Below, one piece after another: positions 8,082 through 14,784 of a stretch of DNA of 33,283 nucleotides. How positions within the stretch are numbered: position 1 is the first letter of the stretch; each line of letters starts with the position of its first letter. Origin of the DNA: a bacterium. GTDB lineage: Bacteria; Planctomycetota; JADGBV01. The stretch lies in the NCBI GenBank assembly GCA_023261545.1, contig JAHFOS010000032.1, positions 1-33,283 of the forward strand, given 5' to 3'. The position numbers were made by a program, and so were the translations under genes. Under the pieces are notes generated by a model. It made no database searches. It was not told the origin of the DNA and saw only the letters and a list, made by a program, of their open reading frames with translations.

Positions 8082-9353
8082 GTGGAAAGCGGGGAAATCA
8101 AAGCTGACGTGGCGGTGGTCGGCGCTGGCGTGATTGGCGTCTGCGTCGCGCTCGAACTTTCCTCCCGGGGCTACGAGGTGGTGCTCCTGGATCGCCGCGG
8201 GCCCGCCGCGGGGTGTTCTTACGGCAATGCCGGCTTCATCTGCCCGAGCCACGTGGTGCCCCTGGCCGCGCCCGGCGTCATCGCCAAGGTGCTGAAATGG
8301 ATGGGGCGGCCCGACAGCCCTTTCTACCTGAGTCCGGCGCGCGTGCCGGCCATGGCGGGTTGGCTTCTCTCCTTCGCGCGGCACTGCAATCCCGAGCACG
8401 TGCGCCACTCCATGAGGCCGCTGGCGGACCTGCTCATGAGGAGCCGCGCGCTCTACGACGCTTTCGACGAAAAGGTGGGCGGCTTCGGCTATGAGCGGCG
8501 CGGCATCCTCAAGGTTTTCAAGACTGAAAAGGGCTTCGACGAGGGTCGGGCCGAGGCCGCCATGGTGCGCGAGACCGGCCAGCCCACCCTGGAGGTGGAC
8601 CGCGTGGGACTGGAGCGCCTGGTCCCGGAAACCCCCATCGAGGCCCGGGGCGGCATCCTTTACCCCGAAGACGCGCACCTCGACCCGGCGGCCTTCGTGC
8701 GCAAGGCGTTTTCCGTCCTGGAATCCCGGGGCGTGCGTACGGTGAACGCCGTCGAGGTGGAGGGCGTGCGCCTGGCGGGCGGGCGTGCCGAGAGCCTGTC
8801 CGCGCGCGGGGTGTCCGTGCGCGCCAAGCAGTTCGTGCTCGCCGCCGGAGCCTGGACGGTGGACCTGGCGCGCCGTTGCGGTTGGCGCATCGCGCTGGTT
8901 CCCGCCAAGGGCTACAGCCTCACGCGCCCGGCGCCGGTTGGCGCCCCGGCGCTACCGCTGCTGCTGGCCGAGGCCAAGGTAGCGGTGACCCCCATGGCGG
9001 GCCAGTTGCGCTACGCCGGGACCCTCGAACTCGCCGGTTTCGACGAGCGGCTGGACGCGCGCCGTCTCGGCGCCATCGCGGACGCGGTGCCGCGCTACTT
9101 GCCGAAGCTCGCTCCCCCCCAGGAAGCAGAAACCGAAAAATGGTGCGGGTTCCGGCCTTGCACGCCGGATGGTTTGCCGCTCATCGGCTTGCTTCCGGGC
9201 GTCGAGAACTTGTACATCGCCGCCGGCCACGCCATGATCGGCATGGCCGCGGCTCCCGGTACCGGGCTGTTGCTGGCGCAACTCATGGCGGGCAAGGAAC
9301 CCTACACCAACACCAGCGCCTTCGACCCCGCGCGCTTCTGCCGACGGCGCTAG
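8082..9353 (+). CDS. DadA-like FAD-dependent D-amino-acid dehydrogenase
   Basis: The 423-aa protein belongs to the DAO/glycine-oxidase superfamily, and its layout is closest to D-amino-acid dehydrogenase (DadA). It has the N-terminal dinucleotide-binding GAGVIG (14-19) with LLDRR at the end of the second strand, then GCSYGNAGFICPSHVVPLAAPG, a DadA-type FAD/substrate segment. RGGILYPEDAHLDPAAFV, AGAWTVDL and the C-terminal GFRPCTPDGLPLIG with AAGHAMIGMAAAPGTG complete the FAD fold. Such enzymes oxidise D-amino acids to 2-oxo acids and pass electrons to the quinone pool. The start is a GTG with no good ribosome-binding site upstream; the next in-frame GTG would remove the start of the first strand. 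It appears to be a lone gene, separated from lptB by a mobile element. Substrate specificity is inferred only from family resemblance. Confidence 0.85.
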   Translation: MESGEIKADVAVVGAGVIGVCVALELSSRGYEVVLLDRRGPAAGCSYGNAGFICPSHVVPLAAPGVIAKVLKWMGRPDSPFYLSPARVPAMAGWLLSFARHCNPEHVRHSMRPLADLLMRSRALYDAFDEKVGGFGYERRGILKVFKTEKGFDEGRAEAAMVRETGQPTLEVDRVGLERLVPETPIEARGGILYPEDAHLDPAAFVRKAFSVLESRGVRTVNAVEVEGVRLAGGRAESLSARGVSVRAKQFVLAAGAWTVDLARRCGWRIALVPAKGYSLTRPAPVGAPALPLLLAEAKVAVTPMAGQLRYAGTLELAGFDERLDARRLGAIADAVPRYLPKLAPPQEAETEKWCGFRPCTPDGLPLIGLLPGVENLYIAAGHAMIGMAAAPGTGLLLAQLMAGKEPYTNTSAFDPARFCRRR

Positions 9354-9417
9354 GGATTTGCAGGAGCCGCCCTGGGTTTTTTCGCTGCGCCGGAGATCGG
9401 AATAACGCTAAAAATAG

Positions 9418-9667
9418 CTCATCCGAAGAATGAGCACCTCTGGCAGGGTTACCCCTCATTTGTTCTCGGCTCTCTGCGTCCTCCACTCGGGAGCATCCAC
9501 AGATTGCACAGATTTGCACCGATTAAAAAGGACGGTCCGGATGGATTATCAGTGTTGATCTGTGCAATCTGTGGAAAATTCTCCCGGCAGCTCGCTTTGG
9601 TTTCAGTCTTGCTCAAGCGTGCGCCCGTGTGGAAATTCTGGAAAAGCACGCATTATTCGGATGAGCC
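9418..9667 (+). mobile_element. 250-bp MITE-like element, copy B
   Basis: The terminal inverted repeats are CTCATCCGAAGAATG at the left and CATTATTCGGATGAGCC at the right. An inner perfect 17-bp inverted repeat, CCACAGATTGCACAGAT (9497-9513) and its complement (9558-9574), makes it a nested palindrome. Perfect direct repeats of CTAAAAATAG flank it at 9408-9417 and 9668-9677, consistent with a 10-bp target-site duplication. It is exactly the same length as copy A. There is no coding capacity. It separates the FAD oxidoreductase from the lpt genes. Confidence 0.88.
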
Positions 9668-9716
9668 CTAAAAATAGCTGCGCGCGCACGGAGCCACCTG
9701 CCTTTCGCGCGTGACG

Positions 9717-9722
9717 GGTATA
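9717..9722 (+). promoter_or_regulatory. candidate -10 box for lptB
   Basis: A perfect TATAAT lies 23 bases before the lptB GTG, in otherwise GC-rich DNA. A good -35 hexamer is not visible at 16-18 bases upstream (around 9693-9700 reads CACCTGCC), so the promoter call rests on the -10 alone. It sits just downstream of MITE copy B. Confidence 0.4.
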
Positions 9723-9745
9723 ATAACGCTGTAGCCCGAAGCGCC

Positions 9746-10459
9746 GTGTCCCTCGAAATCGAAAACCTGAGCTTCGCCGACCTCGGGCGAACCATCCTGA
9801 ACGGGATGAGCATGACGTTTCCCCTGGGCGGGCGCATCACCGGTCTGCTGGGCCCCAACGGCGCCGGCAAGAGCACCTTGTTCCGCTGCATCATGGGCTT
9901 CGAGCGCGGCTATCGCGGCGAGATCCGCTTCGCGGGCCAGTCGCTCAACGCCCTCTCGCCGAGCGCGCGTTCCAGGCGCGGCATCGGCTATCTGCCGCAG
10001 GAGTCCTGGCTGTTCCAGGACCTCAACGTTGAAGAAAACCTGCTCCTCGTCGGGGAGCTCATGGATAAGCGGGGCGCGGCCCTCGCGGAGGAAGTACAGG
10101 CGGCCATCCGCGAGATGGGCCTCGGCGCGGCCCGCGGCACGCGCGGCGAGCACCTCTCGGGGGGTGAGCGGCGGCGTCTGGAGTTCGCGCGCACGCTGAT
10201 GATGAAGCCGAAAATCCTGCTGCTGGACGAGCCCTTCTCAGGGATCGATCCCAAGACCGTTCAGGAAATAACGCACATCGTGCTCGGCCTCAAGGCGCGC
10301 GGCATCGCTACCGTGCTTTCCGACCATTATGCCCAGCAAATCCTCGACCTCTCCGATAGGGCCTACGTCCTGGCGGGCGGCGCGCTCATCGCCGCGGGCG
10401 CGCCCGAAGACGTGCGCCGCGACCCCCGCGTGCGCGAGATCTATCTCGGAACGATCTGA
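9746..10459 (+). CDS. lptB: LPS export ABC transporter ATPase LptB
   Basis: The 237-aa ATPase powers extraction of lipopolysaccharide from the inner membrane through LptFG. Visible motifs are Walker A GPNGAGKST (36-44), Q-loop Q85 in YLPQESWLF, signature LSGGE (137-141), Walker B ILLLDEP (158-163) followed by FSGIDPKTVQEI, and the switch histidine in LSDHY (H194). PQESWLFQDLNVEENL and DEPFSGIDPKTVQEI are LptB-specific in style compared with other ABC ATPases. The start is GTG (9746-9748) without a strong ribosome-binding site. It heads a four-gene lpt group (lptB, LptC/A-like, lptF, lptG). Its stop codon sits at the edge of a palindromic repeat, which separates it from the next gene by 199 bases. 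Confidence 0.95.
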   Translation: MSLEIENLSFADLGRTILNGMSMTFPLGGRITGLLGPNGAGKSTLFRCIMGFERGYRGEIRFAGQSLNALSPSARSRRGIGYLPQESWLFQDLNVEENLLLVGELMDKRGAALAEEVQAAIREMGLGAARGTRGEHLSGGERRRLEFARTLMMKPKILLLDEPFSGIDPKTVQEITHIVLGLKARGIATVLSDHYAQQILDLSDRAYVLAGGALIAAGAPEDVRRDPRVREIYLGTI

Positions 10460-10643
10460 GAGCCTGTTTAAAAAGTATGAATTTACTCACCACAGAGACA
10501 CAGAGGACACTGAGAATATTCAGGGCGAACTAGAGATTTTAAGCACTTCTCCATATTATCTCTGTGCTCTCTGTGTCTCTGTGGTAAAATATTGTTTATA
10601 AAATATTAAAATGCGATATGAAAGACACTTTTTAAACAAGCTC
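10460..10643 (+). repeat. nested palindromic repeat of the ACCACAGAGACACAGAG family, copy 1
   Basis: The 184-bp element has terminal inverted repeats GAGCCTGTTTAAAAAGT and ACTTTTTAAACAAGCTC (16 of 17 pair). Inside these lie long inner arms (CACCACAGAGACACAGAG... and ...CTCTGTGTCTCTGTGGTA). TCTGAG occurs at both borders (10455-10460 and 10642-10647), a possible short target duplication that includes the lptB stop codon. A related copy in opposite orientation is at 14541-14773. It has no coding potential, although such repeats give spurious frames rich in HHRDTEDTE. It is AT-rich compared with its surroundings. Confidence 0.85.
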
Positions 10644-10658
10644 TGAGGTTGTGCGGAC

Positions 10659-11513
10659 GTGCTGCGGCTGAGGATTTATTATTTTTTCACCCTGGCGCTT
10701 TTTCCCCTGCTGCTCGCGGCGGGTTTCGCCCTGGCGCGCGGCGGGCCGGCGGGCGCGCCGGGAGTCGCGCGTCCGGTCCTCGCGCTCCTGGGGCCCGATC
10801 TCGAAATCCCCGTCCAGCCTGGGAAGGCGCTGAAGGTCCGCGGTGAAAACGCCGGCGTGACTATGGAGGGCGCGCCGCGCCTCGTCTTTCGGGGCGGCTC
10901 CGAAATAGAGTTCGCGGGCCGCGTCATCCATCCCGAGGCGCTGGAGGTGCTGCTGGCGGACCGCGAACTCGTCATCGGCGCGGTGCACCAGAAAGGGGAC
11001 GTGGAGCTCGACGTGGAGAACACCCGCATCAGCGCCAACGAAGAGGAGGTCGCGCTGACGGGCCTTGAGTTGCGCGGGCTCCTGCCCGCGCGCGGGCTCT
11101 CCGACGTCAAGTCGGTGCGCCTGGAAGCGGTGCGCGGCTCCTATCGCGTGCTGGATCTGCCGGTGGTCGAGAAGCGCGATGCTCCCCAAAAACGCGGGTC
11201 GGCCGCGCCGAGCGGACCCGGGACACCGGCCCCGGCGGGAACGGACTTCCTGCTCAAGGCGCGCTCCGGGCGCATGGCGCACAGCCGCATCAGTTTCCGG
11301 CTGGCCCTGAACGGGCCGGTCTTCACCTGCGGAAATCTGACGCTCACGTCCGAGACGCTCAATTACGGCTCGCGCGAGCGGCGCGCGCGACTTTCGGGCA
11401 ATGTGCTGTTGTTGGATGCGGGCAGTCAACGGAGCTTTGAGCGCGGGGTCATTGACCTCGAACGCGGCGTGTTCGAGGGGGACAAGGGCTTCGAGAGGAA
11501 ACTCGTCCCGTGA
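10659..11513 (+). CDS. LptC/LptA-like LPS-transport periplasmic protein
   Basis: The 284-aa protein has a short positive N-terminus and one hydrophobic segment (residues about 5-27, IYYFFTLALFPLLLAAGFAL), then a periplasmic domain. The final part, LTLTSETLNYGSRERRARLSGNVLLL followed by ERGVIDLERGVFEG, has the strand-turn-strand 'T.S..L.Y....RARLSGNV' pattern of the LptA/LptC/OstA beta-jellyroll fold that bridges LPS to the outer membrane. Residues about 175-200 form a Pro/Ala/Gly linker. Between lptB and lptF/lptG this is the position expected for LptC. It is longer than the usual LptC (about 190 aa), so an LptA-like extension is possible. The GTG at 10659 has TGAGG about ten bases upstream. 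Sequence similarity is weak and the name rests largely on context. Confidence 0.6.
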   Translation: MLRLRIYYFFTLALFPLLLAAGFALARGGPAGAPGVARPVLALLGPDLEIPVQPGKALKVRGENAGVTMEGAPRLVFRGGSEIEFAGRVIHPEALEVLLADRELVIGAVHQKGDVELDVENTRISANEEEVALTGLELRGLLPARGLSDVKSVRLEAVRGSYRVLDLPVVEKRDAPQKRGSAAPSGPGTPAPAGTDFLLKARSGRMAHSRISFRLALNGPVFTCGNLTLTSETLNYGSRERRARLSGNVLLLDAGSQRSFERGVIDLERGVFEGDKGFERKLVP

Positions 11514-11520
11514 ACCTAAG

Positions 11521-11621
11521 AACGGTAGTTGAAAACTTACCGGCCAAAAAGCAAGGGACTATCCCTTCGCGTAGCGGGGACTGTCCCTTGCGATACAACG
11601 ACCTGCCTTTCAACGGCCGTT
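11521..11621. repeat. nested palindrome with GGGACTGTCCC core in the lptC-lptF gap
   Basis: An outer inverted repeat (AACGGTAGTTGAAAA at 11521-11535; complement of AACGGCCGTTGAAAGGCAG at 11603-11621) encloses an inner palindrome at 11552-11590 that begins CAAGGGACTATCCCTT and ends GGGGACTGTCCCTTG. Transcribed, this would fold into a strong cruciform or long hairpin. The GGGACTGTCCC motif is another repeat I recognise as common in environmental genomes. It occupies almost the whole 115-base gap between the LptC-like gene and lptF. Confidence 0.75.
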
Positions 11622-11628
11622 TTATAGG

Positions 11629-12648
11629 ATGAACGTCCACCTGTTGCAAAGGCTGGTGCTCGCGCGCTTCTGGGTGGCGCTGATGCGCGTGGCGGGCGCG
11701 GTGTGGCTGTTCTGGGCCTTCGGCCTGGGCGTGCGTTTCTTCATCCGTCAGGAGCCGTTTTTCTGGGAAGCGCTGGGGCTTGCGGCGCTCGCCACCCTGC
11801 CGGCCATCCTGCCCTATCTCGCGTGCCTCGCGGGGCAGATGATGGTGATCGAACTCGGCGAAAAGAACGAATGGCAGCTTTCCGCGCTGCTGGGGCTCGA
11901 CCGCGACCGGCGCTTCGCGCTGTGCCGTCTGGCCCTGGTTGCCCTGGGACTCACGATGGTGCTCTACGAGGGGTTCCTCCGGCCCTGGGCCAAGGAACGC
12001 CTGCATCGGCCGGCCTCCTACCTGCCCGTGGGAGAGATCCGCGCTCCCCTGGGTGGCACGGCGGGCATCGAGGCCGAGGGCTGGATCTTCCACACCGAGC
12101 ACAATGGCGGCGGCATCGTCCTGCTCAGGGATCTGGGGGAGCGGACGTTTTTCGCTGAGGCCGCCCGGGCCTTCGTCGAACACACGGGCGCCGGCGCGCG
12201 CGTGCGGCTGGAGCAAGGCCGACTGTGGCCGCGCATCGGCGCCGATTCCCCGGTGGGATTCAGGGAGCTCGCGCTGCAACTGGACCAGCCGGCAGCGCTT
12301 TCGGAAGACGAGCTGGACCTTTTGGGACTGGCGCGCGCGGCCATCCGTGGCAGCGGCAAGGCTTCCCACATGCTGCAGCTCTTGATGCGCGACGCGCTGG
12401 CGCCATGGATCCTTTTCAGCCTTGGCATTGCCTGCGGTTATTTCGCGCTGGCCGCCGGCAAGGGCCGGGCCTACGCGCTTTCGCTTTTCGGTCTGCTATT
12501 CGTCTATTATCCCCTTTGCATCCTCAGCAGGAATCCTCCCGAGTCTCCGGGGACCGTCGCGACGGCGCTCATCTACCTGCCCTTGCTCGGGACCTGGTGC
12601 GTGGGGCGCGGGCTCAATATCTGGGCGGCGCGCAGGGGGGTGGCCTGA
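11629..12648 (+). CDS. lptF: LptF/LptG-family LPS export permease (first of pair)
   Basis: The 339-aa inner-membrane protein has the YjgP/YjgQ layout: three membrane segments near the N-terminus (about 14-37, 46-68, 97-115), a periplasmic domain of about 130 residues (LYEGFLRPWAKERL through LALQLDQPAALSEDELDLL), and three C-terminal segments (about 246-268, 274-296, 303-325). With LptG it forms the channel that moves LPS from the inner membrane to LptC. E. coli LptF is 366 aa, so this is slightly short. The ATG at 11629 follows a palindromic repeat directly and has no good ribosome-binding site. Its stop overlaps the next start by one base (TGATG). Which of the pair is LptF and which LptG is assigned by order only. 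Confidence 0.75.
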   Translation: MNVHLLQRLVLARFWVALMRVAGAVWLFWAFGLGVRFFIRQEPFFWEALGLAALATLPAILPYLACLAGQMMVIELGEKNEWQLSALLGLDRDRRFALCRLALVALGLTMVLYEGFLRPWAKERLHRPASYLPVGEIRAPLGGTAGIEAEGWIFHTEHNGGGIVLLRDLGERTFFAEAARAFVEHTGAGARVRLEQGRLWPRIGADSPVGFRELALQLDQPAALSEDELDLLGLARAAIRGSGKASHMLQLLMRDALAPWILFSLGIACGYFALAAGKGRAYALSLFGLLFVYYPLCILSRNPPESPGTVATALIYLPLLGTWCVGRGLNIWAARRGVA

Positions 12649-13652
12649 TGGGGTTCACCCGTCTCTGGGATCGGCACGTGCTGGTCCATTACGCCTTTAT
12701 TATCTTTTGGCTTTGGGCGGCGGCCTTTTCCTTCTATGCCACCACTGACTACCTCTTCAAGGCCGCCAAATTCGCGGATGCCGGCCGCGCGCTGGCCTTC
12801 TATGCCGTCCGGCTCATGCCCTTTTTCCTCATCAGCATGCCGGTGGTGGCCTTCCTGGGACTGTACCTCGTCATCCGCATGCTGCGCGCGCGCCGCGAGC
12901 TCTACATCGCCAGGCTGGCCTGCACTTCGCGCTGGGCCGTGCCGCGCCCGCTGCTCGCCGCCGGACTGTTGCTCACGCTGCTCTGGACCGCCGGTCGCGA
13001 GGTGGGCATGCCGGCGCTGCGCTGGCGGCTCATTGACACGCAGCTTGAGATCCACAAGGATACCCTGGGGCATTACGCGCTGTTCTCATCCGCCGAGGCC
13101 ATCGTCTTCGCCATCCCGCGCACCCCGTCGGCGGACAGGCTGCGCGCCGGAGTCTTCCTGCGCGCCGTGCCCGAGGCGGGCCCGGCGGAGGCCGAATGCC
13201 GCTGGACGGAGGCGGTGGGCTGGAGCGTGGACCTGCTTCAGCCTTCCGCGCCGGAACTGAGCCAGCGCAGGATAGCGACGCTCAAAACTCTCATCCCCGG
13301 CCCGGCCAGCGTGCTGCTCGGGGCGGGTTTCTACGACCACTTCAGCCTGGGCGAGATTTTGCGGTCCGGCCAGTTGCTGCCGCCGCGCTTGCGGGAGGTG
13401 CTCGCCGCCGAGCGGCTGGCCTTCCCTTTCTTCTTCCTGGCCTGTTTCTCCGTCTCGACCTACCATGGGCTGCGTTCGGGCGGCGGACGCGGGGTGTGGC
13501 GCCTGCCCGCCGCGGGCTTCCTCACCTTCTCGCTGCTGGTGATGAGCTTCCGCGGCGCCGCGCTGGCCTGGGGTCCCGGCGGGGCATTCCTGCTTTTCGG
13601 GGCACTATCCCTGGCCGCACACCTGGCTTTGCGGCGCATTTTCGCGGGCTGA
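12648..13652 (+). CDS. lptG: LptF/LptG-family LPS export permease (second of pair)
   Basis: The 334-aa permease starts at the ATG 12648-12650, overlapping the lptF stop as TGATG, so the two are translationally coupled and made in equal amounts as expected for a heterodimer. MGFTRLWDRHVLVHYAFIIFWLWAAAFSFY is the first membrane segment, LMPFFLISMPVVAFLGLYLVIRMLRARRELYIARLA the second with its cytoplasmic coupling loop, and PRPLLAAGLLLTLLWTAGREVGMPAL the third; three more lie at the C-terminus (FPFFFLACFSVSTYHGL, LPAAGFLTFSLLVMSF, GGAFLLFGALSLAAHLAL). The middle region is periplasmic. The frame stays open upstream into lptF, but that stretch is out-of-frame lptF sequence. The name follows from context plus topology. 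Confidence 0.75.
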   Translation: MGFTRLWDRHVLVHYAFIIFWLWAAAFSFYATTDYLFKAAKFADAGRALAFYAVRLMPFFLISMPVVAFLGLYLVIRMLRARRELYIARLACTSRWAVPRPLLAAGLLLTLLWTAGREVGMPALRWRLIDTQLEIHKDTLGHYALFSSAEAIVFAIPRTPSADRLRAGVFLRAVPEAGPAEAECRWTEAVGWSVDLLQPSAPELSQRRIATLKTLIPGPASVLLGAGFYDHFSLGEILRSGQLLPPRLREVLAAERLAFPFFFLACFSVSTYHGLRSGGGRGVWRLPAAGFLTFSLLVMSFRGAALAWGPGGAFLLFGALSLAAHLALRRIFAG

Positions 13653-13774
13653 AGCGCCATATTTTTCCTTTAAAAAGAGACTTGCCGCTGGAAAGATTTC
13701 GCGCTCCACCCGGGTTGTTGCAATCCCCGCTGCTCTAGACTGTCTTTCTTTCCCGCTCCGCGAGGATCCGCGCC

Positions 13775-14137
13775 ATGAATGATGCTCAACCCTCCGAACA
13801 CGTGCGCAACATCGCGCTGGATATCATCCTGACGCTCGTCACTTGCGGTCTCTTCAACCTCTACGTCCAGCAGCGGCAGATGCGGGCCGTCAACGCGATG
13901 CTCAAGGAGCAAAAGTATTCCTTCCTGTCATGGTGCCTGCTGACGCTCATCACCTGCGGCATCTACCACATCTACCACGAATACCGCATGTCGTCCGATA
14001 TCGCCACGGTGATGAGCGATGTCAACCCGAACGACACCATCCTCTGCCTGGTGATCTCCCTTGTCGGCCTGTTCCTGGTGACGGATGCCATCCAGCAGAC
14101 GCACATCAACCGCTACTTTGGAAGCACGAAATTATAG
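13775..14137 (+). CDS. DUF4234-like small membrane protein
   Basis: The 120-aa protein has repeated membrane segments of the type LDIILTLVTCGLFNLYVQQRQ and LSWCLLTLITCGIYHIYHEYR, the 'LTxxTCGxYxxY' pattern of DUF4234 proteins. A third segment, TILCLVISLVGLFLVTDAI, precedes TDAIQQTHINRYF. It is predicted to sit in the inner membrane with a helical-hairpin organisation. No function is established for the family. The ATG at 13775 follows GAGGATCCGCGCC, with GAGGA eight bases upstream. It begins 122 bases after lptG, so it may have its own promoter, and it overlaps the next gene by 53 bases if the assigned start of that gene is right. Confidence 0.7.
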   Translation: MNDAQPSEHVRNIALDIILTLVTCGLFNLYVQQRQMRAVNAMLKEQKYSFLSWCLLTLITCGIYHIYHEYRMSSDIATVMSDVNPNDTILCLVISLVGLFLVTDAIQQTHINRYFGSTKL

Positions 14138-14528
14138 GCGTGCCGCCGCCGGCCTCGGCCTGGCCGGCATCCTCGCCATCGCGTTCCTGGTGTCCACGGG
14201 CGCGAAAACGGCGCAGGAGGCGGCGCGCCTCGTGCCGCTGCGCTGTCCGTTGCTGCTGCTGACGGGCCGGCACTGCCCCACCTGCGGCCTCGGGCGCGGC
14301 CTCGTCTGCGCCGCGCGCGGGGACTGGCGCTCATCCTGGAACTTCCATCCCTGCGCTATTCCCTGCGCCCTGCTCGCCGCTATTTTTGCAATAAGCGCGT
14401 GGCTGGCGCCGCGGCGCTTGAAATCCGGCGCTTCCCGTCTAGCGGCCTGCCTGGCGGCGCACCCCGTCGCCGTCGGGATCGCCATCGGCCTCTATTCCCT
14501 CTGGGGATTCCTGCGCGATCTCCCCTAG
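14085..14528 (+). CDS. DUF2752-like small membrane protein
   Basis: The protein is up to 147 aa. CPTCGLGRGLVCAARGDWRSSWNFHPCAIPCALLAA matches the CPxCGxxRxxxxxxxGd...A...HP pattern of DUF2752, a family of small membrane proteins of unknown function. Membrane segments are about 23-40 (AAGLGLAGILAIAFLVS), 92-106 (CALLAAIFAISAWLA) and 125-143 (AVGIAIGLYSLWGFL). The ATG at 14085 overlaps the DUF4234-like gene by 53 bases; a later TTG at 14118 would reduce the overlap. Neither has a good ribosome-binding site, so the start is unsure. Codon use shows it is a real frame: it carries the conserved Cys pair, while the overlapping frames end. Confidence 0.65.
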   Translation: MPSSRRTSTATLEARNYRRAAAGLGLAGILAIAFLVSTGAKTAQEAARLVPLRCPLLLLTGRHCPTCGLGRGLVCAARGDWRSSWNFHPCAIPCALLAAIFAISAWLAPRRLKSGASRLAACLAAHPVAVGIAIGLYSLWGFLRDLP

Positions 14529-14540
14529 CCCCGGAAACTC

Positions 14541-14773
14541 AGAGACTATTTTAAAATGTATATGTTGTGTTACTCTTTTAGTTTTTTAAAAGAATATTTT
14601 ACCACAGAGGGCACAGAGAACACAGAGAACGGCCAAGAATAAGAGGGGGAATCCATTGAAATTCAAAAATTATGTCGGAGGCCTACGCGCAGGCTTTGCA
14701 TGGCTCGGGGGAACTCTCTGTGCCCTCTGTGTTCTCTGTGGTGAAAGAATTCATACTTGTTAAACAAACGCTC
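14541..14773 (-). repeat. nested palindromic repeat of the ACCACAGAG family, copy 2 (inverted)
   Basis: On the minus strand the element begins GAGCGTTTGTTTAACAAGTA and continues TTCACCACAGAGAACACAG, matching the left end of the copy at 10460. Its other end (AGAGACTATTTTAAAATG on the plus strand) is a diverged version of the opposite terminus. Inner arms ACCACAGAGGGCACAGAG and CTCTGTGCCCTCTGTG pair. It occupies nearly the whole gap between the convergent DUF2752-like gene and pyrD. I see no gene in it. Confidence 0.8.
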
Positions 14774-14784
14774 AAGCGCATTGG

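Noticed and set aside
14641-14760. Possible short proteins rich in HHREHREH or THHRDTEDTE in the repeat regions (also near 10490-10600)
   Set aside because: These are translations of the CACAGAG palindromic repeats, not genes.
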